From an uncultured Saprospiraceae bacterium (GTDB taxonomy: Bacteria; Bacteroidota; Bacteroidia; Chitinophagales; Saprospiraceae): 10,780 nt of DNA. Shown here piece by piece: positions 1-7,678 of this stretch. The stretch is from the NCBI GenBank assembly GCA_937959375.1, contig CALGLS010000307.1:1-10780 (forward strand), in the 5' to 3' direction. Numbering within the stretch: the first letter of the stretch is position 1; each line of letters starts with the position of its first letter. A program made the position numbers and the translations under genes. The notes under the pieces are model-generated. The model ran no database searches and was not told the origin of the DNA. It was given only the letters and a program-made list of their open reading frames with translations.

Positions 1-938
1 GCATTCTCTGCCATCACATTCAACACATTTTCTACAAATGGTACCAAGTCAATACTCACTGCTTTTGCAAATGGCGTTTGTGCTAAAACAGGAACTTCAA
101 AAAACGGATCTGCTCCTTTTCCGATAAGGAAAAAAGCTAGTTTGGTGTGTTGTTGTTCAACCGCAATATAGAGCGGTGTTTTCTTTGTCACAGGGTCAAC
201 TACATTTAAGTCTTCCGCTTTTTCTGAAAACAATTTTACAGCTTTAGAATCTTTCGATTGAATGGCTTTTACAATCGCAGCTATATAACCTGACTTTTCA
301 GTTGCGTAAGATTTTTCTAAACTACCCAATTCGATGGCTTCTTTTTTAGCTCGTTCTTTTTTTGCTGCGATCTTTGCTTCCGCCTCTTTTTCTGCACGTT
401 CTTCTTTGGCATTCGCCGCCTTTTTCTTCATCTCTTCGTGGCGCTTCTTGTCCGCTTCTATTTGTTTGACTCGCTTAGGATCTTTGAAGTTTTCCATCAA
501 ATCGATCAAAGAAGTATAGTTGTTTTTTTGAGCTTCATCCATCGCACTTATCCCTGCTCCATTTTTCTTATGGCTATCTGCACCTGCGATTAACAATAAT
601 TGCACAATATTCATATTCTCCCAGTAAATCGCTTTCCGCAAAGGCAAATCGCCTTCTTTATCTGCTTTATTAGGATCAGCTTTTCCTTTTAGCAATAGAT
701 CAACAATCTCCAGATTATTATTTTCAACTGCCATAGGTAAAGCCAGTCGCCGAATACCATCTTCTTGATTGGGATCAAAACCAGCATACATGATTCGTTC
801 TACCATTTCCGCATCTCCTTTATCTATCGCACGGATAAGATCAGAACTATCGAAGTTCATTCGATCTCTCAATCCTTGAACCCCTTTTCGGAATATATCT
901 CCTAACTTTTTTGGTTTGTCGCCGTCTTTTTCTGCCAT
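1..938 (-). CDS. Ankyrin-repeat protein with central coiled coil (3' end outside window)
   Basis: My own reverse-strand translation is open from ATG at 938 to the window edge: 312 codons with no stop, so the C-terminus is missing. Residues about 30-148 form ankyrin-like repeats of about 33 residues, with the pattern 'A..N..EIVDLLL.GADPN' (for example LEIVDLLLKGKADPN and MNIVQLLLIAGADSH). Residues about 150-207 are a Lys/Glu/Ala-rich helix, probably a coiled coil. From about 214 ankyrin-like repeats resume (TPLYIAVEQQHTKLAFFLIGKGADP). There is no signal peptide or membrane segment, so it is probably cytoplasmic. Ankyrin repeats are known protein-binding scaffolds; the partner cannot be inferred. 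ATG 938 is chosen because it opens the frame about 39 bases after a good Bacteroidota promoter box. The ankyrin assignment is firm; the specific role is unknown. Confidence 0.85.
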   Translation of the reverse strand, partial: MAEKDGDKPKKLGDIFRKGVQGLRDRMNFDSSDLIRAIDKGDAEMVERIMYAGFDPNQEDGIRRLALPMAVENNNLEIVDLLLKGKADPNKADKEGDLPLRKAIYWENMNIVQLLLIAGADSHKKNGAGISAMDEAQKNNYTSLIDLMENFKDPKRVKQIEADKKRHEEMKKKAANAKEERAEKEAEAKIAAKKERAKKEAIELGSLEKSYATEKSGYIAAIVKAIQSKDSKAVKLFSEKAEDLNVVDPVTKKTPLYIAVEQQHTKLAFFLIGKGADPFFEVPVLAQTPFAKAVSIDLVPFVENVLNVMAEN

Positions 939-976
939 TGTTATTTATTTATGAGATTGCTTCACTATCTATTCTT

Positions 977-1008
977 CAAATGTAATACCTTATCTGTTTT
1001 CCTCCAAG
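977..1008 (-). promoter_or_regulatory. Bacteroidota-type promoter for the ankyrin gene
   Basis: On the minus strand the box TACATTTG (984 to 977) matches the Bacteroidota -7 consensus TAnnTTTG exactly. A CTTG (-33 TTG element, 1008 to 1005) lies 20 bases upstream. Transcription would start near 970, giving a leader of about 32 bases before ATG 938. The leader shows no Shine-Dalgarno sequence, as is usual in this phylum. Confidence 0.55.
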
Positions 1009-1030
1009 TAATTTTGGATTTAAGAGAATG

Positions 1031-1120
1031 AATGGGAATTAGAATGGGAATTAGAATTAGAATTAGATTGCTCGTCTAACGCAGAGCTCCACGATAGCGC
1101 GCCATTCTAATTCTAATTCC
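1031..1120. repeat. Inverted-repeat element A with conserved core (shares core with 4741-4852)
   Basis: Perfect 17-bp inverted repeat: 1047-1063 (GGAATTAGAATTAGAAT) pairs with 1104-1120, enclosing a 40-base loop. The right arm ends two bases from the stop codon of the aldehyde reductase gene. The arm is built of the hexamer AATTAG. Outside the far arm a 12-base unit (AATGGGAATTAG) is repeated at 1031-1042 and 1043-1054. The loop segment 1068-1096 (starts TTGCTC, ends ACGATA) matches 4776-4803 at 24 of 28 positions plus one indel. It could fold as a 3' end hairpin of the reductase transcript, but there is no U-run after it. Its identity as an element family is inferred from these two copies. 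Confidence 0.7.
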
Positions 1121-1121
1121 T

Positions 1122-2282
1122 TCAGTAGCTCATCTTCACAATCTCCAACACCTCCTTAGGCCCCACCTTCTGACGCTCTCCGATGGCAACCCAGTTACGC
1201 TCTTCGAATGTCTTCGCTATTGTTTCTGCGGTACCTTCGAAATCTTTCGTGTATTCTGATAAGGTGGTTTTAATTTCCATGGAATGGAAAAACGCCTCCG
1301 TCTTTGCAATACCTGCGTGCGCTTTCTCCTCAATAGTTCCTTCTGTGATACCCCAAATGCGCTCAGCATATTGTGCGAGTTTTTCTTTTTTATCCTCCAT
1401 GTTATAGCGGTAATGAGAAGGTGCGATGATTGCTAAAGTTCGGGCATGATCGATACCATATAGCGCAGTCAATTCATGTCCCATCATGTGTACTGCCCAA
1501 TCTGTTGGAACTCCTAAGCGAATAATTCCGTTGAGTGCCATGGTACATGACCACATAAAGTTAGAAGCAGCTTCATAGTTAGATGGATCTGCAATAATAC
1601 GTGGTGCTATCTCAATCAGTGTTTGCATGATGCTTTCGCAGATTCGGTCTTGCAAAAGTGCACCAGCTGGATAGGTCATGTATTGTTCGAGAACGTGGGT
1701 GAATGCATCCGTTACTCCGTTTGCTAATTGTCGTTTGGGAATGGATCGAACTACTGCAGGATCGAGGATAGAAAATTGTGGAAACAAACCGGGCCCACCC
1801 ATTCCACGTTTTTCTTTTATTGATGCTCGGGTAATCACGGCTCCAGAATTCATTTCAGTACCTGTTGCTGGTAATGTCAAAACGCTAGCGAATGGCATAC
1901 CTTTTAATGTACGGATACTGTTTTTCAAAATATCCCAAGGCTCATCACCTTCGTACAAAGCAGCGGCAGATAAAAACTTAACGCCGTCAATGACGGAACC
2001 ACCACCTACAGCTAATAGGTATTCTACTTTTTCTTTTTTAATAATTGCCAAAGCATCCATCAATACATCGTATTCTGGGTTAGCAGGAATACCTCCAAAT
2101 TCGATTACATCAAAATCTTTCAAGGCAGCTTGCACTTGATCGTAAACACCATTTTTCTTGATACTACCACCTCCATAAAGCATCATTACTTTTACGTCTT
2201 TTGGTAGTTCATCTGATAACTTGCCAATGGTATCGTTTCCGAAAATTAGTTTGGTTGGGTTTTCAAATTCGAATGCGCGCAT
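1122..2282 (-). CDS. yqhD: YqhD-type iron-containing alcohol dehydrogenase / NADPH-dependent aldehyde reductase
   Basis: This 386-residue protein aligns end to end with remembered E. coli YqhD (387 residues) and related butanol dehydrogenases. The family reduces short-chain and lipid-derived aldehydes to alcohols with NADPH in the cytoplasm and is often linked to aldehyde detoxification. Visible features: GGGS at 37-40 and GGGSVIDG at 93-100 for nucleotide binding, and TLPATGTEMNSGAV at about 136-149. The metal ligands expected from YqhD are present as D192 and H196 (in TDAFTH), H265 (in WAVH) and H279 (in GIDHA), so the site appears intact. ATG 2282 gives the standard N-terminus (FEFENPTKLIFG). 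The stop at 1122 abuts inverted-repeat element A. The upstream region has no convincing TAnnTTTG promoter, but a minus-strand terminator lies about 190 bases upstream and might attenuate a long leader. The symbol refers to the orthologous family; the physiological substrate is not known. Confidence 0.95.
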   Translation of the reverse strand: MRAFEFENPTKLIFGNDTIGKLSDELPKDVKVMMLYGGGSIKKNGVYDQVQAALKDFDVIEFGGIPANPEYDVLMDALAIIKKEKVEYLLAVGGGSVIDGVKFLSAAALYEGDEPWDILKNSIRTLKGMPFASVLTLPATGTEMNSGAVITRASIKEKRGMGGPGLFPQFSILDPAVVRSIPKRQLANGVTDAFTHVLEQYMTYPAGALLQDRICESIMQTLIEIAPRIIADPSNYEAASNFMWSCTMALNGIIRLGVPTDWAVHMMGHELTALYGIDHARTLAIIAPSHYRYNMEDKKEKLAQYAERIWGITEGTIEEKAHAGIAKTEAFFHSMEIKTTLSEYTKDFEGTAETIAKTFEERNWVAIGERQKVGPKEVLEIVKMSY

Positions 2283-2466
2283 ATTTTTATATTTTAATTG
2301 TTTTTTAATGATTGAAGTTGTTTTAAAATAGAGGTTGAAAATTCTTGTAAACCAGCATGCTACTTTAAAGCAATTTCATTGAATTTTATTTACTCAATCC
2401 TAGTACACAAAGCCTTATGTAAATAGACTAAATTCATAAATTGTTCAGAATCTTAGCACAATTTAC

Positions 2467-2506
2467 AAAAAAAGAAGGCACTCGTCATTTACAGACGAGT
2501 GCCTTC
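2467..2506 (-). terminator. Intrinsic terminator, active on the minus strand
   Basis: Perfect 13-bp stem, 2474-2486 (GAAGGCACTCGTC) with 2494-2506, and a 7-base loop. Read on the minus strand the stem is followed at once by seven Ts (A-run at 2467-2473), which is the classical rho-independent form. On the plus strand no T-run follows, so it is directional. It lies upstream of the minus-strand reductase gene and downstream of no recognised minus-strand gene. It must therefore end an unannotated transcript or act as a leader attenuator. Confidence 0.8.
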
Positions 2507-2660
2507 GAACACTTTCGATCAAATATTTTAGTCCCCTTTTGCAAGGTTCCTACTACTATATACCATCGAGATGGCCATTTCGCTGCATCTCTTGGCTATT
2601 TTAGTATAAAAGTTGTTCAACTTAGTCTATCATTTAGCAACATGAATAGTAGGTAATTTG
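2507..2660 (-). ncRNA. Possible small RNA or leader ending at the 2467-2506 terminator (limits uncertain)
   Basis: Inferred only because a strong terminator needs a transcript. Minus-strand RNA from this stretch could form GAGATG/CAUCUC (2568-2591), a CCUU-GCAA-AAGG hairpin with a GNRA-type loop (2535-2546) and a UCGAA/UUCGA hairpin just before the terminator. The 5' end is unknown: no exact TAnnTTTG box was found on the minus strand here. It does not resemble any RNA family I recognise (not SRP RNA, tmRNA or RNase P). The given upstream limit is a guess. Confidence 0.3.
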
Positions 2661-2668
2661 TATTTTTG
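2661..2668 (+). promoter_or_regulatory. Candidate -7 box for hutU
   Basis: TATTTTTG is an exact match to TAnnTTTG, about 40 bases before the hutU ATG. No TTG element lies 17-23 bases upstream; only a TTTAG at 2633-2637 comes near. The assignment is tentative because AT-rich DNA gives chance matches. Confidence 0.35.
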
Positions 2669-2708
2669 GCAATAGAGTATTACTAAAAAAAATATAATAG
2701 AAACGATA

Positions 2709-4742
2709 ATGACCGCATTCAAAGACGCTATTTTAGAGGGAATCCCAAACACACTGCCCGCTCCACAAGCTTACGACGAATCAGTTAGTCACGCACCACG
2801 TCGTGTCATTGATGGCGTACTGAGCCATAAGGAGAAACAATTGGCATTGAAAAACGCACTTCGATATTTTGATCCTAAAGATCATGCTGTATTGGCAACT
2901 GAATTCGCAGAGGAACTTGAAAAATATGGTCGTATCTATATGTACCGACTTCGGCCAACTTACCACATGAAGGCGCGCAACATTGAGGAGTATCCATATA
3001 AGTCGAGACAGGCAGCTGCCATCATGCTTATGATTCAAAATAATTTGGATTATAAAATTGCAAAGCATCCACACGAGTTAATTACTTATGGTGGTAACGG
3101 TGCTGTTTTTCAAAACTGGGCACAGTATCGTTTGACCATGCAATACCTCGCAGAAATGACCGATGAGCAAACATTGGTTTTATACTCTGGTCATCCCATG
3201 GGACTTTTTCCTTCGCATGAAAATGCACCTCGCGTAGTGGTTACCAACGGTATGATGATTCCCAACTATTCTAAAAAAGAAGATTGGAATAAATACAATG
3301 CACTTGGTGTAACACAGTATGGACAAATGACGGCGGGTTCGTTTATGTATATCGGCCCTCAAGGAATTGTACATGGAACTACCATTACTTTATTGAACGC
3401 TGGCCGAAGAAAGAATTTAGGTGATGACCTTAGCGGAAAAATATTTGTAACCTCTGGCTTGGGTGGAATGTCTGGTGCGCAATCGCTAGCAGCAGTCATT
3501 ACTGGAGCAGTGGGTGTACTCGCTGAAATTGATCCGGATGCGGTACAACAAAGAATTGTAGATGGTTACGTCCTTAAAGAAAATGTATACACCGACTTAA
3601 ACGATCTACTCATCCGAATGGAAGAGTGTCGCAAAAATAAAACTGCCATCACTTTAGTTTACCAAGGAAACGTAGTAGAACTTTGGGAGGCTTTTGTAGA
3701 GAAAGACATGCACATTGAATTGGGGTCAGACCAAACTTCATTGCACAACATTGATGACTTGGGTTACTGCCCTATCGGTTACACTTTTGCGGAAGCAGAA
3801 GCATTACTCAACAGTGACAAAGATAAGTTCATGGAAGAAGTGCGGTCTACTTTGCGCCGCCATGTGAATGCCATCAATACGCTTTCTGATAAAGGCATGT
3901 ACTTCTGGGATTATGGAAATGCATTTTTGAAAGAAGCTGGTGAAGCAGGTGCTGACATTTGGAAAAATAAAGAAGAAGGCATTTTCAAATATCCATCCTA
4001 TGTAGAAGACATCATGGGACCGATGTGTTTTGATTATGGATTTGGTCCTTTCCGTTGGGTTTGTACTTCTGGTGAAAAATCAGATTTGGATAAGACCGAC
4101 GCGATTGCTGCAAAAGTAATTAAGGAGATGTTGGTTGACGCACCAAACAAAATTCAATCTCAACTAAAAGATAATCTAACCTGGATCGAAGCCGCAGATG
4201 TCAATATTCCTGTAGTCGGTTCCAAGTCTAGAATTTTATATGCTGATTCAGATGGACGTATCAAAATTGCGTTAGCATTTAACGAAGCTATTGCCAATGG
4301 CGAATTGTCAGCGCCGATTGTTTTAGGACGTGACCATCATGATGTATCAGGTACGGATTCTCCTTTTCGGGAAACCGCAAACATCTACGACGGCTCTCGT
4401 TTCACAGCCGACATGGCGGTACAGAATGTGATCGGAGATAGTTTTCGTGGAGCTACCTGGGTGTCGTTGCACAATGGTGGTGGTGTAGGTTGGGGCGAGG
4501 TAATGAACGGTGGTTTTGGAATGGTAATCGACGGTAGTGCTGATTCAGCGCGTCGATTAAAATCAATGCTTTTCTGGGATGTCAACAATGGTATTGCTCG
4601 CAGAAGTTGGGCCCGAAATGATGAAGCAATCTTTACTGCCAAACGCGCTATGGAACAAAATCCTGATTTGAAAATTACGATTCCGAATATTGCAAGTGAT
4701 GAAGTGGTAGCGGATGCTTTTCGGAAGACGGAGGAAATGTAA
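2709..4742 (+). CDS. hutU: Urocanate hydratase, long (animal UROC1-like) form
   Basis: Urocanase catalyses the second step of histidine degradation, urocanate to imidazolonepropionate, using tightly bound NAD+ as electrophile in the cytoplasm. Family hallmarks are strong: YGGNGAVFQNWAQY from residue 127, SGHPMGLFPS from 160, QYGQMTAGS and GPQGIVHGTT, the glycine-rich GLGGMSGAQ from 250, GPMCFDYGFGPFRWVCTSG around 438-454, and GRDHHDVSGTDSPFRET. At 677 residues it is about 120 longer than classical bacterial HutU (about 550-560) and close to vertebrate UROC1 (676 as remembered). The shared N-terminal block KEKQLALKNALRYF also occurs in UROC1. The classical signature FQGLPARICW is replaced by RILY at 508-511, so the Cys known from Pseudomonas HutU is absent, as I recall for animal enzymes. 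No other hut gene is adjacent. The stop codon overlaps the start of inverted-repeat element B. Confidence 0.96.
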   Translation: MTAFKDAILEGIPNTLPAPQAYDESVSHAPRRVIDGVLSHKEKQLALKNALRYFDPKDHAVLATEFAEELEKYGRIYMYRLRPTYHMKARNIEEYPYKSRQAAAIMLMIQNNLDYKIAKHPHELITYGGNGAVFQNWAQYRLTMQYLAEMTDEQTLVLYSGHPMGLFPSHENAPRVVVTNGMMIPNYSKKEDWNKYNALGVTQYGQMTAGSFMYIGPQGIVHGTTITLLNAGRRKNLGDDLSGKIFVTSGLGGMSGAQSLAAVITGAVGVLAEIDPDAVQQRIVDGYVLKENVYTDLNDLLIRMEECRKNKTAITLVYQGNVVELWEAFVEKDMHIELGSDQTSLHNIDDLGYCPIGYTFAEAEALLNSDKDKFMEEVRSTLRRHVNAINTLSDKGMYFWDYGNAFLKEAGEAGADIWKNKEEGIFKYPSYVEDIMGPMCFDYGFGPFRWVCTSGEKSDLDKTDAIAAKVIKEMLVDAPNKIQSQLKDNLTWIEAADVNIPVVGSKSRILYADSDGRIKIALAFNEAIANGELSAPIVLGRDHHDVSGTDSPFRETANIYDGSRFTADMAVQNVIGDSFRGATWVSLHNGGGVGWGEVMNGGFGMVIDGSADSARRLKSMLFWDVNNGIARRSWARNDEAIFTAKRAMEQNPDLKITIPNIASDEVVADAFRKTEEM

Positions 4743-4852
4743 AACCGCAAAATGATAAAGTCAAAATGTAAAAGTTTGCTCTTCTGACGTAGACTCTACG
4801 ATATTGGGCAACTTTTACATTTGAAATTTTGCGGTTTTACATTTTACATTTA
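4741..4852. repeat. Inverted-repeat element B with conserved core (shares core with 1031-1120)
   Basis: It begins within the hutU stop codon. The outer stem is a perfect 13 bp, 4741-4753 (AAAACCGCAAAAT) with 4826-4838. The inner stem is another perfect 13 bp, 4764-4776 (AAATGTAAAAGTT) with 4810-4822. The left arm carries a short unpaired insertion near 4754-4761. The loop 4776-4803 matches the loop of element A, and its centre CGTAGA-C-TCTACG (4788-4800) is itself a 6-bp inverted repeat. Beyond the right arm, extra copies of the arm motif follow (TTTTAC, ATTTTAC, ATTTA; 4835-4852). It could serve as a 3' end structure for hutU; the right arm ends in TTTT. Confidence 0.7.
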
Positions 4853-4965
4853 GAAAAAATAAAGTAGCCAAACATTCAGACAATTAATTAAACGACAAGC
4901 CATTTTCCGTAACATTCAATCCTCCCATCCGTCCTCCAAATAACTCAACTAGTAAAACCAAATAT

Positions 4966-7644
4966 ATGAACTCCAAAAAAGCATTTGCGCTTCTAATCTT
5001 TTCAATTTTTAGTCTTCAACTATTCGCAGGTGGAATCCGTGGAACCATTAAAGATGAAAAAGGAGAAGCGCTCCCTTTCGCGACTATCTACATCAAAAGT
5101 CAAGGTACAGGAACCACCACCAATGTAGAAGGAAATTACTCCATCAATCTGAGCCCTGGAACTTACGAATGTCTTTTCCAATATTTGGGCTATCAATCTT
5201 TGTTAAAAACGGTTACGGTTAAATCAAGCGGATATACTGAACTCAATGTAAATCTCAAACAAGAGATACTTGATTTAAAAATGATCGAAGTCGTAGCTGG
5301 TCAAGAAAACCCTGCTTATACCATCATGCGAAAAACCATTGCAAAAAGTAAGTACCATTTACAACAGTTGGATAGTTACAATGCTACGGTTTACATGAAG
5401 GGAACAGGCCGCTTGGTAAAAGCCCCTTTTTGGATTCGCAAAAAACTAAAAAAAGAAGGCATTGATGCATCAAAAGCTTACACCTCAGAATCAGTTAGCG
5501 AGGTTAGTTACAAACGACCAAATACTTACACCGAAAAAGTAATCTCGGTATACACAACCGGGGATGATAACTCCACCAATCCCAATCAATATCTCAATGG
5601 TAGTTTTTACGAACCAAAATTAGCTGGATCAATTTCACCATTGTCGCCTAAGGCTTTTGGTTATTATCGCTTTGCGCTAGAAGGTACCTTTTTGGATCAA
5701 GGAGATTTGATTTATAAAATTCGTGTCACTCCTAGAAGTAAAGGAGATAAAGTTTTTGAAGGTACACTCAACATAGTGGATGAAGATTGGAGTATACACA
5801 GCCTCGATCTTACCACTTACCAAATAGGTATCGCTTTTAATATCAAACAAATCTATGAACCCATTCAAGGTCTAGCTTGGCAACCTGTAAGTCATACTTT
5901 TGATATCACAGGAAAAATACTTGGTTTTGGTTTTGAATATAAATACTTAGCGACTGTTAGTAATTATCAAATCGAGCTCAACCCTGATCTCAAAGTGGAG
6001 ATGGTTGTAATCGACGAAACGATTGATAAAGAAAAAGCAGCTGAGCTAAAAAAAGAAGCAAAAGAGCGATCTAAAAAAGAAAAGAAACGCGATAAGGAGA
6101 TGAGTGAAATCCAATCCAAAATGGAAGATGGTAAAGAAATCAGTCGAAAGGATTTGAGAAAAATGATGCGCAATTATGAAAAAGAAGAACAAAAAGAACA
6201 GGAAGAACCAAAGGTTGAATCCAATCGTACTTATACCGTTGACTCTTTAGCTACCAAAAGAGATTCGGCTTACTGGGCTTCGGTCCGGTCCGTGCCTTTG
6301 ACGACTTTAGAAATTCGTGGTTATGAATATCAGGATAGTATTGCAACAGTAGAAAAAGCAAAAAAAGAGGCAGAGGAAGCTAATCCAGGCGCCAAAACAA
6401 ATAAGTCTAAAAAGAAAAAATCTAGGTTCATGCCTTGGGATCTTTTATCTCAAAGTTCACACAAATTAGCAAAAGGAACTTACTTGAATTTGGGCTCACC
6501 CTTGACCAACTTCAACTTTAATACTGTAGAAGGCTATCGAACAAGTTACGATGCGCATGTTTCAAAAGTATTTAAAAGCAAACAACATCTTAGAGTAGGT
6601 AGTAAGACTGCTTATAGTTTTGCACGAAACCGATGGATGCCCACAGGATATATCAAGTACAACTATGGCGATAGATTACAAAAAGGAAAATTTAGAATTG
6701 AAGGTGGTCGCCAAACGGAACAAATCAACTATGATCAACCAATTGCTCCGATCGTCAATAGTTTTATGACTTTATTATTTAAAGATAACTACATGAAAAT
6801 ATTGGAGAAGGATTTTGTCAAAATTAGTAATGAAAAATATGTTCGTTCTAACTTAAGACTAACGACTTCTGCAGAATGGGCTAAACGAAAACATTTAGAA
6901 AATGAGGAGGTCAAACCTTGGTTTAAAGATCAATCATACGACTATACGCCCAACGCTCCAAACAACTTCGAACTCGATACTACTGCTTTTGAAACACACA
7001 AAGCATTCACTATTGGTGTTGGTATAGAATACGAACCATGGCAACGTTATTTTGTCAAAAACGGTAAGCGAATGATTTCAGAACGTCCGACTCCAATTCT
7101 ATCTCTCAATTACCGTAAGGGAATTCCAGACTTTGCTTCTAGTACTACTAATTTTGATCAAATAGAAATTGGTTTCAAACACAAACTTGAAATTGGCGTA
7201 AGAGGAACCCTTGGCTTCAACGCCAAACTAGGCCATTTCTTAACCGATAAAAATGTTCAGTTTCCTGACTTCAAGCATTTCAAAGGAAATCGAACGCCAT
7301 TTGTGACGACCGATCCTGTTGAGACTTTCCGGATTTTAGATTACTACGACTATAGCACTGATGATACTTACTTTGTTAGTCATGCGCATTTTCAGTTTCG
7401 TAAATTTTTGGTGACCCAAATTATGGAAGCTCGATTTATGGGACTCAAAGAAAATATTTTTGTCAACTATTTAGGAGCTACTAAATCACAACATTATACG
7501 GAAGTGGGGTATACGGTGGAGAATATTTTCCGCTTTTTCCGATTGGAGTTTGTTACTTCATTCCAGGATTTTAAATATGAAAACTGGGGTGTACGGATTG
7601 GAATTAGCTCTGAACTTGGTGGGGGAATCTTCTCTGTTGAGTAA
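4966..7644 (+). CDS. Carboxypeptidase-regulatory-like plus DUF5686 family outer-membrane protein
   Basis: This is an 892-residue predicted outer-membrane protein of a family common in Bacteroidota whose function is not established. Residues 1-21 look like a signal peptide (KK, hydrophobic core, LFA cleavage before GG). Residues about 24-98 form a carboxypeptidase-regulatory-like beta-sandwich (GTIKDEKGEALPFATIYIK ... GNYSI ... YLGYQSL), as in SusC-like proteins but without a TonB box or plug that I can see. Residues about 105-350 match the DUF5686 pattern (AYTIMRKTIAKSKYH, SVSEVSYKRP, GTLNIVDEDWSIHSLDL). Residues about 351-415 are a highly charged Lys/Glu helix, probably a coiled coil or periplasmic linker, followed by RDSAYWASVRSVPLT (about 430-445) and a basic KSKKKKSRF patch near 480. 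The rest, with alternating aromatic beta strands, should form the barrel. No clear promoter is seen in the 223-base gap upstream. Confidence 0.85.
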   Translation: MNSKKAFALLIFSIFSLQLFAGGIRGTIKDEKGEALPFATIYIKSQGTGTTTNVEGNYSINLSPGTYECLFQYLGYQSLLKTVTVKSSGYTELNVNLKQEILDLKMIEVVAGQENPAYTIMRKTIAKSKYHLQQLDSYNATVYMKGTGRLVKAPFWIRKKLKKEGIDASKAYTSESVSEVSYKRPNTYTEKVISVYTTGDDNSTNPNQYLNGSFYEPKLAGSISPLSPKAFGYYRFALEGTFLDQGDLIYKIRVTPRSKGDKVFEGTLNIVDEDWSIHSLDLTTYQIGIAFNIKQIYEPIQGLAWQPVSHTFDITGKILGFGFEYKYLATVSNYQIELNPDLKVEMVVIDETIDKEKAAELKKEAKERSKKEKKRDKEMSEIQSKMEDGKEISRKDLRKMMRNYEKEEQKEQEEPKVESNRTYTVDSLATKRDSAYWASVRSVPLTTLEIRGYEYQDSIATVEKAKKEAEEANPGAKTNKSKKKKSRFMPWDLLSQSSHKLAKGTYLNLGSPLTNFNFNTVEGYRTSYDAHVSKVFKSKQHLRVGSKTAYSFARNRWMPTGYIKYNYGDRLQKGKFRIEGGRQTEQINYDQPIAPIVNSFMTLLFKDNYMKILEKDFVKISNEKYVRSNLRLTTSAEWAKRKHLENEEVKPWFKDQSYDYTPNAPNNFELDTTAFETHKAFTIGVGIEYEPWQRYFVKNGKRMISERPTPILSLNYRKGIPDFASSTTNFDQIEIGFKHKLEIGVRGTLGFNAKLGHFLTDKNVQFPDFKHFKGNRTPFVTTDPVETFRILDYYDYSTDDTYFVSHAHFQFRKFLVTQIMEARFMGLKENIFVNYLGATKSQHYTEVGYTVENIFRFFRLEFVTSFQDFKYENWGVRIGISSELGGGIFSVE

Positions 7645-7678
7645 GATAATTCATCTACTATCATATGTCCCTTTGTTT

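Larger units (their letters stand above)
2283..2708. other. Intergenic region between divergent yqhD-like gene and hutU
   Basis: This 426-base gap separates two divergent genes. No credible protein-coding frame is seen; the 71-codon frame at 2441-2656 begins with TTG and runs through a hairpin. Contents: an AT-rich leader of the reductase gene (2283-2466) without a clear promoter; a minus-strand intrinsic terminator (2467-2506); a stretch with several short hairpins (2509-2591), including CCTT/AAGG at 2535-2546 and GAGATG/CATCTC at 2568-2591; and a -7 box for hutU at 2661-2668. Confidence 0.7.

Noticed and set aside
1031..1120. CRISPR array or simple microsatellite
   Set aside because: The short tandem units have no unique spacers, and the perfect inverted arms plus a core shared with another locus go beyond a simple microsatellite.
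1678..2139. 153-codon plus-strand frame
   Set aside because: It lies fully antisense to the YqhD-like gene, which has intact family motifs; its translation has no recognisable features.
2283..2440. Promoter for the YqhD-like gene
   Set aside because: Only imperfect boxes were found (for example TAGGATTG on the minus strand near 2402) without a correctly spaced TTG, so no promoter is called.
2474..2506. Bidirectional terminator also serving a plus-strand transcript
   Set aside because: The plus-strand sequence after the stem has no T-run, and no plus-strand gene ends upstream; the reductase gene is on the minus strand.
2441..2656. 71-codon plus-strand frame starting at TTG
   Set aside because: It runs through the 13-bp terminator hairpin and several other hairpins, and its composition is not protein-like.
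4385..4750. 121-codon minus-strand frame
   Set aside because: It is antisense to the conserved C-terminal part of hutU, with no promoter or domain pattern.
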